A stretch of DNA of 64,000 nucleotides, from the NCBI RefSeq assembly GCF_030646165.1, contig NZ_JAUTDO010000007.1, positions 248,001-312,000 on the forward strand, read 5' to 3'. Under the pieces are notes generated by a model. The model was not told where the DNA came from and ran no database searches. It saw only the letters and a list, made by a program, of their open reading frames with translations. Shown here piece after piece: positions 55,624 to 62,664 of the stretch (its first letter is position 1; each line of letters starts with the position of its first letter). Position numbers and translations under genes: made by a program. Source of the stretch: Conexibacter sp. CPCC 206217. GTDB taxonomy: Bacteria; Actinomycetota; Thermoleophilia; Solirubrobacterales; Solirubrobacteraceae.

Positions 55624-56200
55624 ATGGGCAGTCGGCCAGGTTCCGACCCGGTGCCGGTGCCGGTGTCCCTTGACGACCGCAGATCAGTCGGGAGCACAGA
55701 GCGTTTCCTCGAGGCGGCCGGTGCGCTCACTGCGACTGAAGACCGACTGGCAGCCGAACTGATCGGCGAGATGCTCATCAAGAGTTCGCAGGCAGTCGCT
55801 GAGAAGTCTCCATATGGAACCGTTACCGGACCCACAACCCACTGGGATCCGTGGTCGAGCAGCGCGTGCGAGCGGGTTCCATCGTGCCCGGCTGGGAGAC
55901 TGCGCTCAGTTGCTGCTGCGCGGACGCCCGCGCGTCGCGCAACCCGCCAGACCCGCCAGAGCTGCAGGCAGACGCGCTCCTCGCGGAGCTAACCGCGCAG
56001 TGATCCTCGCCTTCGTCGCCAGAAACCCAGGCGCGACCGTCGCCCAGATCTCCGGCGCGACCGGGATCGCGAAGCCGACGATGCACTCCACCGTCTACGC
56101 ACTTCGCGGCAAGGGCGAGCCTGCCGATGCACCGTGCAACCGGGTATCGGCGGGCAAGCGCTTGGGTTCCGCCGCTCGGCGCGAAGCTGGCCGGTACCAT
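55624..56200 (+). pseudogene. Frameshifted winged-helix DNA-binding protein gene
   Basis: One frame starting at the ATG at 55624 gives a plausible N-terminus (SVGSTERFLEAAGALTATED, then LAAELIGEMLIKSSQAVAEK). A second frame (about 55930-56120) encodes RAPRGANRAVILAFVARNPG, then ATVAQISGATGIAKPTMHST, a typical winged helix. A third frame continues LPMHRATGYRRA. Two frameshifts are needed to read through, so the gene is probably dead. It may once have encoded a regulator on the element. Confidence 0.45.
56195..56200 (+). promoter_or_regulatory. Leaderless-type -10 TACCAT
   Basis: TACCAT ends 8 nt before the ATG at 56209. Confidence 0.4.
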
Positions 56201-56208
56201 CCGGGCGC

Positions 56209-56424
56209 ATGGTCGACGTCACACTCATCGGCCGGCTCACCAAATTCCGTTTACCCGGGACGATCGTCACGGCGGCTACGCACGCCGCCGCCGTCGAGGC
56301 GGCACGGCGACGCGCCGAGGCGCAGGAGCTGCCGGCGCGTGTCGGCCCCGAGCAGGTCACAGCCGCGACGCGCGACGACATCGCCGAGTACCGCTCGGCC
56401 CGCGGCTTGTCCGCGAGCGCGTAG
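56209..56424 (+). CDS. Small hypothetical protein on the tRNA-Val segment
   Basis: The 71-residue protein begins MVDVTLIGRLTKFRLPGTIV and continues with an Ala/Arg/Glu-rich helix and a GPEQVTAATRDDIAEYRSAR tail. It has no recognised family. The ATG is supported by TACCAT 8 nt upstream. It could alternatively be a downstream fragment of the broken winged-helix gene, but its frame differs from that gene's coding pieces. Confidence 0.5.
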   Translation: MVDVTLIGRLTKFRLPGTIVTAATHAAAVEAARRRAEAQELPARVGPEQVTAATRDDIAEYRSARGLSASA

Positions 56425-56525
56425 AACGACGAAGGCTCCCGGCGGCCCATTCGGCGTATAGCGCTGCGGTGGAATCCTCAGGCAGGACGGGCGGCCGGTG
56501 GCCGCCCCTCCTGCTGCGGGACCGA

Positions 56526-57185
56526 CTACCGGGTGCCGGCCGGCAAGACGGTGTCCTCGCCCTCGGCGTGCGAGAGGCGAATCCCTGCGACCTCGGCATA
56601 TGGCACGTCCGCCAGGACGAAGACGTTGTTCTCGACCTTCGTGCTCGCAAGCGCGCGCCCGTCGGCGGTAACCGCCGCCGCGGCCGTTACGTCGTTCGCG
56701 GCGATGGCGTTGTACGACACACGGCCAGCCGCCTCCCGCTTGCCGGTGGACTGAATCGTCCCCGGTCTGGTGTCGGCGTCCAGCTTGTCGGGCAGCCCAA
56801 GCGAAGCGGCCGCCTCCTCGTCGGGGGTGAACCCGAGGATGGCGCCTCTGCGGAGCAGTGCTGTCGTGCCGCAGTTGACTGGATCGCCGCCTTCGCTTCT
56901 CCGAACCAGGCAGACGCCGTCGGTGCTCTGGACGATCGTCCACGGAGCGCCGACGCCATCGGGCGCAGGCACGGTCACAGCGTCGTCCGCTGCCACCTCG
57001 ACGCCCGATGTCCGGAGCGTCGCAAGCAGCCCGGCGCTGAGCGTCGTGGGCGTGCCCGTGTCGAGCACCGCCAACTCCGAGCCAGCGTCGTCTGTGCCGA
57101 CGGCCGACGACGTCACCACGACGATCGCGACAACCGCCGCCAGCGCCGCGGCCAATGCTGAGATCCATCGAACATGCTTCCGCAT
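56526..57185 (-). CDS. Secreted or membrane-anchored hypothetical protein
   Basis: The 219-residue protein has an N-terminal hydrophobic segment (MRKHVRWISALAAALAAVVA) serving as a signal peptide or anchor. Its extracytoplasmic part is acidic, with two cysteines (VCLVRRSEGGDPVNCGTTAL) that could form a disulfide. The later segment, KREAAGRVSYNAIAANDVTA, has no known motif. It is coupled to the preceding secreted-protein gene by TGATG. I recognise no family. Confidence 0.65.
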   Translation of the reverse strand: MRKHVRWISALAAALAAVVAIVVVTSSAVGTDDAGSELAVLDTGTPTTLSAGLLATLRTSGVEVAADDAVTVPAPDGVGAPWTIVQSTDGVCLVRRSEGGDPVNCGTTALLRRGAILGFTPDEEAAASLGLPDKLDADTRPGTIQSTGKREAAGRVSYNAIAANDVTAAAAVTADGRALASTKVENNVFVLADVPYAEVAGIRLSHAEGEDTVLPAGTR

Positions 57186-57547
57186 CAGAAGTCCACCCGC
57201 GCTCGGAAGTTGGTGTAAGAGCCGACCGCCGTAACAGCAACCAGCAGAGTGCAAGCGCACGGATAGTTGACCGTGGCCAGGGCGTTCACGCCGTTGTTGC
57301 AGCTCAGCCCTCCGGCTCTGGCCCCGCCGTTCGCGGGCGTGTGGTACGACTGCACGCACACGTTCTGGCCGGATATCGTCCGCGCTGACGCCTCGGTCAG
57401 CGTGTGAGGGGGAGCTTGCACGCTGCCGGGTCCGCCCCATCCCTCCCAGTAGACATCGAACGCGGCGCTCGCGGAACTGACGAACGTCGTCATTCCGAGC
57501 AGAACGACGCACAACACTGCGACGCCCTTCGAGGTCTTCGACCTCAC
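57185..57547 (-). CDS. Small secreted hypothetical protein
   Basis: The 120-residue precursor has a clear signal peptide (GVAVLCVVLLGMTTFVSSAS, cleaved near residue 28). The mature domain of about 90 residues is rich in Gly, Ala, Asn and Thr and contains four cysteines (VCVQSYH, LSCNNG, YPCACTL), suggesting disulfides. AGGAGG lies 5 nt before the GTG start. It is the first gene of a two-gene unit with the protein encoded at 56526-57185. Function is unknown. Confidence 0.7.
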   Translation of the reverse strand: MRSKTSKGVAVLCVVLLGMTTFVSSASAAFDVYWEGWGGPGSVQAPPHTLTEASARTISGQNVCVQSYHTPANGGARAGGLSCNNGVNALATVNYPCACTLLVAVTAVGSYTNFRARVDF

Positions 57548-57964
57548 GGATTCCTCCTGTACTTCGTGATAGTGGCATGGGCACCAGGCGCGCGGATCCC
57601 CCCACGCGCTCGAACCCTGAACGTCCCTGCCCCGATGTGGGCCGATTAACGACCCTGCGCCGACTCTCTCATATCGCGCTCAACCATGCGCTACTAATCA
57701 GCGCCTTGTTCGGATCCTGACTCTGACTGTCACAGAGCCGCAGCGAGCGCGCGCTCGGGGACTCGATCAGCTAGTGCGCGGGACCGACCAGAGCGTGCAG
57801 CTCGCGCCGGTCAGCTCCTCGGATTGCGTGACCTGCATGCGGCACACCGTCGTGCGGCGCCCAACAACACGCCTGACAATCCCCCCGAAGCGAACCGAAC
57901 TGAGCGGACCTTGAGAGCAGCGTAGGTCCCGCCACTGCGTGGGGTTGCCGGCGCAGTCTCGTCG
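57548..57964. other. Non-coding stretch upstream of the secreted pair
   Basis: This 417-bp stretch has relatively AT-rich patches around 57640-57730 and presumably holds the promoter of the minus-strand pair, but no clear -10 could be placed. A minus-strand frame ending at 57767 has no ribosome site or recognisable motif and runs into the duplicated tRNA end, so it is not called. Confidence 0.5.
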
Positions 57965-57987
57965 TCGAGCCCAGTATCGCCCACTCA
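57965..57987 (+). repeat. Right copy of the 23-bp tRNA-Val 3'-end repeat (candidate attachment site)
   Basis: Identical to 55488-55510. The sequence to its left bears no similarity to the rest of a tRNA gene, so only the 3' end was duplicated, as expected from integration. Confidence 0.7.
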
Positions 57988-57989
57988 CG

Positions 57990-58017
57990 CGAAAGCCCCG
58001 CGTCTGCGGGGCTTTCG
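57990..58017 (+). terminator. Second copy of the tRNA-Val-type terminator
   Basis: The same 12-bp stem as at 55512-55539 with a different loop (GTCT) follows the right repeat. One of the two terminators is presumably the original of the tRNA gene, displaced by the insertion. The next 185 bp up to the YjdM gene holds only that gene's promoter. Confidence 0.8.
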
Positions 58018-58202
58018 TCGTCCAGGGCAAAGCCGAGGAGGCACGTCGCGTCGTCGCGCTCCAGGTGCGCGGCGGGCGGGCGGCGCGGCTGCGGACCGAG
58101 GAAGATCCGGACTGGATCGGGCGCGCTGGACGGTGGCGAGTCGGTCGGCTGGCCGGGCGGTGCGCAACCGGCGTCGCGCCGCTCGGCTCACGGGGCGATC
58201 GA

Positions 58203-58208
58203 TAGAGT
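58203..58208 (+). promoter_or_regulatory. Leaderless-type -10 TAGAGT
   Basis: TAGAGT ends 7 nt before the ATG at 58216. Confidence 0.45.
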
Positions 58209-58215
58209 CGCGCCG

Positions 58216-58578
58216 ATGACCGAGACCGCCGCGCCCGCGTGCCCCGAATGCTCCAGCGAGTACACGTACGAGATGGGGGCGCTGCAGGTCTGCTCGATGT
58301 GCGCGCACGAGTGGTCGCTCGCGTCGGCAGAGGGTGAGACGGACGTCGGCGAGACGGACGCGGTGATCAGGGACGCGGTCGGCAACGTGCTGGCCGACGG
58401 CGACACCGTCACGGTCGTCAAGACGCTCAAGGTCAAGGGCAACACGCAGCCGATCAAGGCGGGCACGAAGGTCCGCAACATCCGTCTCGTCAACGGCGTC
58501 GACGACCACGACATCGACTGCAAGATCGACGGCTTCGGCGCGATGCAGCTGAAGTCGAGCGTCGTCAAGAAGGCCTGA
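58216..58578 (+). CDS. PhnA/YjdM family zinc-ribbon protein
   Basis: The 120-residue protein has the N-terminal zinc ribbon CPECSSEYTYEMGALQVCSM (with a following CAHEW) and the C-terminal domain with VIRDAVGNVLADGDTVTVVK, KVKGNTQPIKAGTKVRNIRL and HDIDCKIDGFGAMQLKSSVV, matching YjdM. Despite the old name PhnA, a role in phosphonate use is not established for this family and no phn gene is nearby. It has its own leaderless-type promoter. Confidence 0.9.
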   Translation: MTETAAPACPECSSEYTYEMGALQVCSMCAHEWSLASAEGETDVGETDAVIRDAVGNVLADGDTVTVVKTLKVKGNTQPIKAGTKVRNIRLVNGVDDHDIDCKIDGFGAMQLKSSVVKKA

Positions 58579-58640
58579 GCCCTCCTCGGTTTCTGCTCGC
58601 GGCCTTCGCGATGGCCGCACGCGGCGGACCCCCGCCGCGC

Positions 58641-59174
58641 TCAGCCTGCCGGCGCGTCGAGCGCCCAGACGTCGACGTCGAGGTCCAGCGCAGGGTTGTG
58701 GATCTGTCGCGACGGCTGCATGCCGAGCTTCGTCGCGACGCGCTGCGAGCGCTCGTTCTCGGGGTGGATGATCGAGATCAGCTGCGGCAGCCGCAGGCGC
58801 TCGAACGCGTCATCGCGCGCGGCGGTCGCGGCCTCCGTCGCGAGTCCGCGGCCCCACGCGCTGCGCGCGAGCCGCCAGCCAAGCTCCGGCTGCTCGCCGG
58901 CGGCCGACAGGAACGGCGGCACGTGGGCGAGCCCCGCGAAGCCGAGGAAGCGCCCTTCGAGCCCGGCCTCGCGCGACTCCAGCGCATACGGCCCGAAGCC
59001 GTACTGCTCCCAGTGCCCGGCCACGAGCCCGTGGAACGCGGCGATCGCGGCCTCGTCGACCGGTCGGTTGAGATGCCGCGCGACCTCGGGATCACGGTTG
59101 ATCTCGACCATCGCCTTCTCGTCGTCCGCGGTCCAACGCCGCAGGATCAGTCGTTGCGTCCGAAGCTCGTCCAC
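58641..59174 (-). CDS. GNAT family acetyltransferase (RimJ/RimL-like)
   Basis: The 177-residue protein resembles N-terminal or ribosomal-protein acetyltransferases: it begins VDELRTQRLILRRWTADDEK, with acetyl-CoA-binding ARSAWGRGLATEAATAARDD near residue 103 and ISIIHPENERSQRVATKLGM near 128. The GTG at 59174 is preferred because GATAAT ends 6 nt upstream and the RLILRRW strand is then at the normal position; the frame extends to 59246. It is not linked to an obvious partner. Confidence 0.83.
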   Translation of the reverse strand: MDELRTQRLILRRWTADDEKAMVEINRDPEVARHLNRPVDEAAIAAFHGLVAGHWEQYGFGPYALESREAGLEGRFLGFAGLAHVPPFLSAAGEQPELGWRLARSAWGRGLATEAATAARDDAFERLRLPQLISIIHPENERSQRVATKLGMQPSRQIHNPALDLDVDVWALDAPAG

Positions 59175-59180
59175 GCCGGG

Positions 59181-59186
59181 ATTATC
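59181..59186 (-). promoter_or_regulatory. Leaderless-type -10 GATAAT
   Basis: On the minus strand GATAAT ends 6 nt before the GTG at 59174. Confidence 0.4.
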
Positions 59187-59244
59187 GGTGATCGCTGCCC
59201 TGAACCGATCCGTGGGATCCTGCGCTTCGATGCCCCCACCGCGC

Positions 59245-59466
59245 ATGACACCGGTGAGATCGAGCGCGGTGGCGCGGGTGGGGTATGACGCGCTGGCGCG
59301 GGAACTGCATGTCGCGTACGTGAGAGAGCATCCGTGGGCGGTGGAGCGGACGTATGTCTACTCGGACGTGCCGGCGCGGATTCATCGGGAGCTGCTGGCG
59401 GCGGACTCGGTCGGGGCGTTCGTGAACCGCGAGGTCAAGCCGAGGTTCCACGCGCGCGAGCTGTGA
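59245..59466 (+). CDS. KTSC domain protein
   Basis: The 73-residue protein fits the small KTSC family: TPVRSSAVARVGYDALAREL near the start, a YVYSDVPARIHRELLAADSV core and a VNREVKPRF end. Its biochemical role is unknown. The ATG lies in the leader of the divergent GNAT gene, and the 5' end overlaps the upstream portion of that frame, so promoters are intertwined. In some proteins KTSC domains accompany nucleases or lysyl-tRNA synthetase; here it stands alone. Confidence 0.72.
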   Translation: MTPVRSSAVARVGYDALARELHVAYVREHPWAVERTYVYSDVPARIHRELLAADSVGAFVNREVKPRFHAREL

Positions 59467-59538
59467 CCGATCGCGGGTGCGCCCGCGCGTGAGCGGGTAA
59501 CGCTGGTGGTACGGAGCAACCACCGAAGGAGGAGCGAC

Positions 59539-59865
59539 ATGTCGACCGGAGCGATCATCGCGATCGTGGTCGTTGTCATCCTGGTGCTGGCGCTGCTGTT
59601 GGTGCTGCTGCCACGGATGCGCGCGAACCGAGCGCAACGGCAGCTCGTCGGCGAGCGTCACGATGCCGCGGACGCCCATCGCAACGAGGCCGAACGGCGC
59701 GCCGCCCGCGCTCAGCTCGCCGAGCGAGAGGCGGAGCGCGAACGGGCCGAAGCGCAGTTGCATGAAGCTCGCGCGGACCTGCACGACCAGGGCCTCGCGG
59801 ACGAGGAGCTGGGCCGCGAGCCGAGCGCCGGACGAACGGCCGCGCCCCGCGACGAGCGCGCCTAG
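59539..59865 (+). CDS. Small membrane protein with coiled-coil tail
   Basis: The 108-residue protein has one N-terminal transmembrane helix (IIAIVVVVILVLALLLVLLP, residues 6-25) and a cytoplasmic Arg/Glu/Ala coiled coil to about residue 85. AAGGAGGAG 5-7 nt before the ATG is one of the best ribosome binding sites in the window. The stop overlaps the stop of the convergent small membrane-protein gene. No family recognised. Confidence 0.72.
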   Translation: MSTGAIIAIVVVVILVLALLLVLLPRMRANRAQRQLVGERHDAADAHRNEAERRAARAQLAEREAERERAEAQLHEARADLHDQGLADEELGREPSAGRTAAPRDERA

Positions 59866-60083
59866 CCCCGTCTGCCGAGCGAGCGCGAGAGGAAGAAGAG
59901 CGTGCCGGAGCTGGCGACGAGGACGGCGCCGATCAGCGCGACGATCGTGCTGCTGACGGCGAAGCCGACGATCAGCAGGGTCAGGCCGAGCGCGATCTCC
60001 GCTGCGCCGATGAGCCGCAGCATCCGCATGCCAGGCGCAGCAGCCGGCGACTCGGGCTGCTCGTTGCCGAAGGGGTCGGTCAT
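59862..60083 (-). CDS. Small two-helix membrane protein
   Basis: The 73-residue protein has a Pro/Asp-rich N-terminus and two membrane helices (residues 20-42 and 46-68, LRLIGAAEIALGLTLLIVGF, then VALIGAVLVASSGTLFFLSR). Not recognised. It is convergent with the coiled-coil membrane-protein gene, sharing 4 bp. Confidence 0.6.
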   Translation of the reverse strand: MTDPFGNEQPESPAAAPGMRMLRLIGAAEIALGLTLLIVGFAVSSTIVALIGAVLVASSGTLFFLSRSLGRRG

Positions 60084-60199
60084 CGCCGTAGTGTGAACCG
60101 AGCGGCGGCGGGACGGGGTCGACCCTGCACCCCGTCCCGTCCGGCACGCTCGTTCCTCCCAGAGACAAGCGATGTCCGATCACTCGCTGGCGCGTGCGG

Positions 60200-62485
60200 T
60201 CAGACGCGCGCCATCTCGCGCTCGCGGCGGCGCCGCTCACGCTCGGCGGCGGCGTCAGCGTCAGCGCCCGCGCCGTCGACTTCGCCCGCCGCGAACCCGG
60301 CACCCTCCACCGACGGCTCGTGCGTCACGCGCGGCAGCCATTCCAGCCAGCGCGGCAGGTACCAGTTCCACTCGCCCAGCAGCTTCATCGTCGCGGGCAG
60401 CAGGACCGCTCGCACGAGCGTCGCGTCGATGAAGATCGCGACCGCGAGGCCGATGCCGAGCTGCTTGAACTCGATCGCGGAGAGCGTCGCGAAGATGCCG
60501 AAGACCGCGACCATGATGATCGCCGCGCTCGTCACCGTCGATGCCGTCGACTTGATTCCGTGCGCGACCGCGCGATCGGTTCCCATCCCGCGGTCGTACG
60601 CCTCGCGCACGCGGCTGAGGATGAAGACGTGGTAGTCCATCGACAGCCCGAACAGCACCACGAACAGGAACAGCGGCAGCCACGAGGTGATCGCTCCGGT
60701 CGAGTCGAACGACAGCAGCGACTCCGCCCACGTGTGCTGGAACACGAGCACCAGCACGCCGTACGCGGCACCGACGGACAGCAGGTTCAGCACGATCGCC
60801 TTCGTCGCGATCACGAGCGAGCGGAACGTCACCAGCAGCAGCAGGAACGCGAGCGACAGGACGAACGCGAAGACCCAGACGATCCGCGAGCTCATCAGCT
60901 TGTTGAAGTCCTGCGTGCCGGCGGTGGTGCCGGTGATCGGGGTGTCGGCGCCCGCGCCGAGGTCGCCCCGCAGCGACGGCGCCAGTTCGCCGCGCAGCGT
61001 GTCGAGCGCACTGTGCGACGCGGCGTCGGTCCCGTCGCCGGAGATCGGCAGCCCGATCCGCGCGACGTCGCCCGATCTCGACAGCTCGACCGAGATCGGC
61101 TCGTGGATCTGGCCGGTCGCGAGCGCCGCCGTGCGGAATCTTCTGATCGCCGCCTGCGCCGCCGGCGTGTCGAGCCTGCCCGCGCCGGAGACCGCCATGC
61201 TGGCCTCGATCTGCTGGCCGGGGAAGGCTGACTGGATGCGGTCGTAGGTCTGCATCACGGGCAGCGAGCGCGGCAGCGTCTCGATCCCCGGGATCGCGGT
61301 CTTCATCCCCAGCACGGGGATGCAGAGCGCCAGCAGCAGGCCGCCCGACAGCAGCACCGAGACGAGCGGGCGCCGCAGCACGGCGTCGACGATCGCCGAC
61401 CAGATCCGCGGCGGCTTGGAGACGTCGCGCTTGCGCATCAGGAACGGGATCCGGCCACGGTCGACCTTGTCACCGAGCTTGCTCAGCAGCGCGGGCAGGA
61501 CCGTCAGCGACGCGACGAGCGAGACGCCGACGACGAGGATCGCGCCCATGCCCATGCCCATGAAGGTCGAGTCGCCGGTGATGAACATGCCGGCCATCGC
61601 GATCATCACGGTCAGGCCCGAGATCAGCACCGCGCGACCGGACGTGGCCGCGGCGGCTTCCAGCGCCGCCTCCTCGCTGCGCCCGGCCGCGCGTTCCTCG
61701 CGTTCGCGACGCAGGTAGAAGAGCGAGTAGTCGACGCCGACCGCGAGGCCGATCAACAGGACGACGGACGAGACGCTGTCGTCGACCGCGATCAGATGCG
61801 AGCCGATCGCGACGAGCCCGAGCGTCGCCATCACGCTGGAGAGCGCCAGCAGCAGCGGGATGCCGGCCGCGATCAGCGCGCCGAACGCGACGATCAGGAT
61901 GATCATCGTGACCGGGATCGAGAGGAACTCGGCCTTCTTGAAGTCGTCGTCGAACATCTTCGAGATCGCCTTGCCGGCGCTCGCGTCGCCGAACTGCTCG
62001 ACGCGCAGGTCCGGATGGGCACGCTGCACCGCATGCGTCTGCGCGAGCACGTTCGCGACGTCGTCCTCGGCGTCGTCGGCGTCTCTTCTCAGCTCCAGTT
62101 GGACGATCGCGGCGTGGCCGTTGGGAGTCACCTGGCCCTCGTTGCCGGCCGTCAGCGGCGATCTCACCGTCGCGACCTCCGGCAGCGCGCGCATCCGTCT
62201 CACGACGTCGTCGACCGTCTGCCTGAATTGAGGATCTCTCGCGGTCAGTCGCGGCGACTGGACGAAGATCGTCTCGTCGGCGCGCTGCGGGAACGCGTCG
62301 TAGAGGATCTGCTCGGCGCGGCCGGACTCGCCGGTTCCGCTGTCACGGTCGCTGACCGGCTTGGTCCCGACCATCCCGCCGATCACGAACGCCGCGATCA
62401 CGAAGGCGATCCAGCCGAAGATCGCGATCTTACGGTGGCGCGCGCTCCACATGCCGGCGCGTGCGGCGAAGTTCTGTTTCTGCAT
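60200..62485 (-). CDS. MMPL family RND-type transporter
   Basis: The 761-residue protein has the MMPL layout: one membrane segment, a large periplasm-equivalent loop (about 45-185), five to six segments, a second loop (about 400-525), five to six more segments and a charged C-terminal tail. Typical motifs are VDDSVSSVVLLIGLAVGVDY, then YSLFYLRREREERAAGRSEE, and the second-half LFLFVVLFGLSMDYHVFILS. It probably exports lipids or other hydrophobic compounds with the proton gradient. AAGGGG lies about 11 nt before the ATG at 62485. The frame upstream to 62758 overlaps thrS and is not coding. Confidence 0.88.
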   Translation of the reverse strand: MQKQNFAARAGMWSARHRKIAIFGWIAFVIAAFVIGGMVGTKPVSDRDSGTGESGRAEQILYDAFPQRADETIFVQSPRLTARDPQFRQTVDDVVRRMRALPEVATVRSPLTAGNEGQVTPNGHAAIVQLELRRDADDAEDDVANVLAQTHAVQRAHPDLRVEQFGDASAGKAISKMFDDDFKKAEFLSIPVTMIILIVAFGALIAAGIPLLLALSSVMATLGLVAIGSHLIAVDDSVSSVVLLIGLAVGVDYSLFYLRREREERAAGRSEEAALEAAAATSGRAVLISGLTVMIAMAGMFITGDSTFMGMGMGAILVVGVSLVASLTVLPALLSKLGDKVDRGRIPFLMRKRDVSKPPRIWSAIVDAVLRRPLVSVLLSGGLLLALCIPVLGMKTAIPGIETLPRSLPVMQTYDRIQSAFPGQQIEASMAVSGAGRLDTPAAQAAIRRFRTAALATGQIHEPISVELSRSGDVARIGLPISGDGTDAASHSALDTLRGELAPSLRGDLGAGADTPITGTTAGTQDFNKLMSSRIVWVFAFVLSLAFLLLLVTFRSLVIATKAIVLNLLSVGAAYGVLVLVFQHTWAESLLSFDSTGAITSWLPLFLFVVLFGLSMDYHVFILSRVREAYDRGMGTDRAVAHGIKSTASTVTSAAIIMVAVFGIFATLSAIEFKQLGIGLAVAIFIDATLVRAVLLPATMKLLGEWNWYLPRWLEWLPRVTHEPSVEGAGFAAGEVDGAGADADAAAERERRRREREMARV

Positions 62486-62649
62486 TGCTCGCAACCCCTT
62501 GCGTGACGCTTGACTCTGCGGTTGCGAGCAGGCTCCCAAGCGGGCCGCGCCGCGCCCATGAGGGCCCCCGGCGAGCGCTGGTGTGGTCAGTCCCCGAGGC
62601 GGGGGTGGTGCTATCCCCCGATCATCACGTCCGCGGCGCCAGCTTCGCG

Positions 62650-62655
62650 TACCAT
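62650..62655 (+). promoter_or_regulatory. Leaderless-type -10 TACCAT for thrS
   Basis: TACCAT ends 9 nt before the thrS ATG. The 180-bp gap to the divergent MMPL gene shows no T-box leader. Confidence 0.5.
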
Positions 62656-62664
62656 CACGGACCG

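Larger units (their letters stand above)
55488..57987. mobile_element. Candidate 2.5 kb integrated element or remnant in tRNA-Val
   Basis: The segment is bounded by 23-bp identical direct repeats of the tRNA-Val 3' end. Inside are a broken winged-helix gene, a small plus-strand gene and a coupled pair of secreted-protein genes on the minus strand; none belongs to the conserved gene order around it. No integrase, excisionase, replication gene or transposase is present, so it would be a deletion remnant or a satellite mobilised in trans. An alternative is a simple local duplication of the tRNA end. Confidence 0.5.

Noticed and set aside
55440..55835. Minus-strand frame with the peptide YWARTSDLRLVEAALS
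   Set aside because: It is read through the tRNA-Val gene and its terminator; this is a well-known type of spurious translation of a tRNA.
57767..58030. 87-residue minus-strand frame at the right end of the tRNA-Val segment
   Set aside because: It passes through the duplicated tRNA end and terminator, has no ribosome site and no recognisable motif.
62486..62664. T-box leader upstream of thrS
   Set aside because: No specifier stem, antiterminator T-box consensus or long leader is visible, and TACCAT 9 nt before the ATG points to leaderless transcription.
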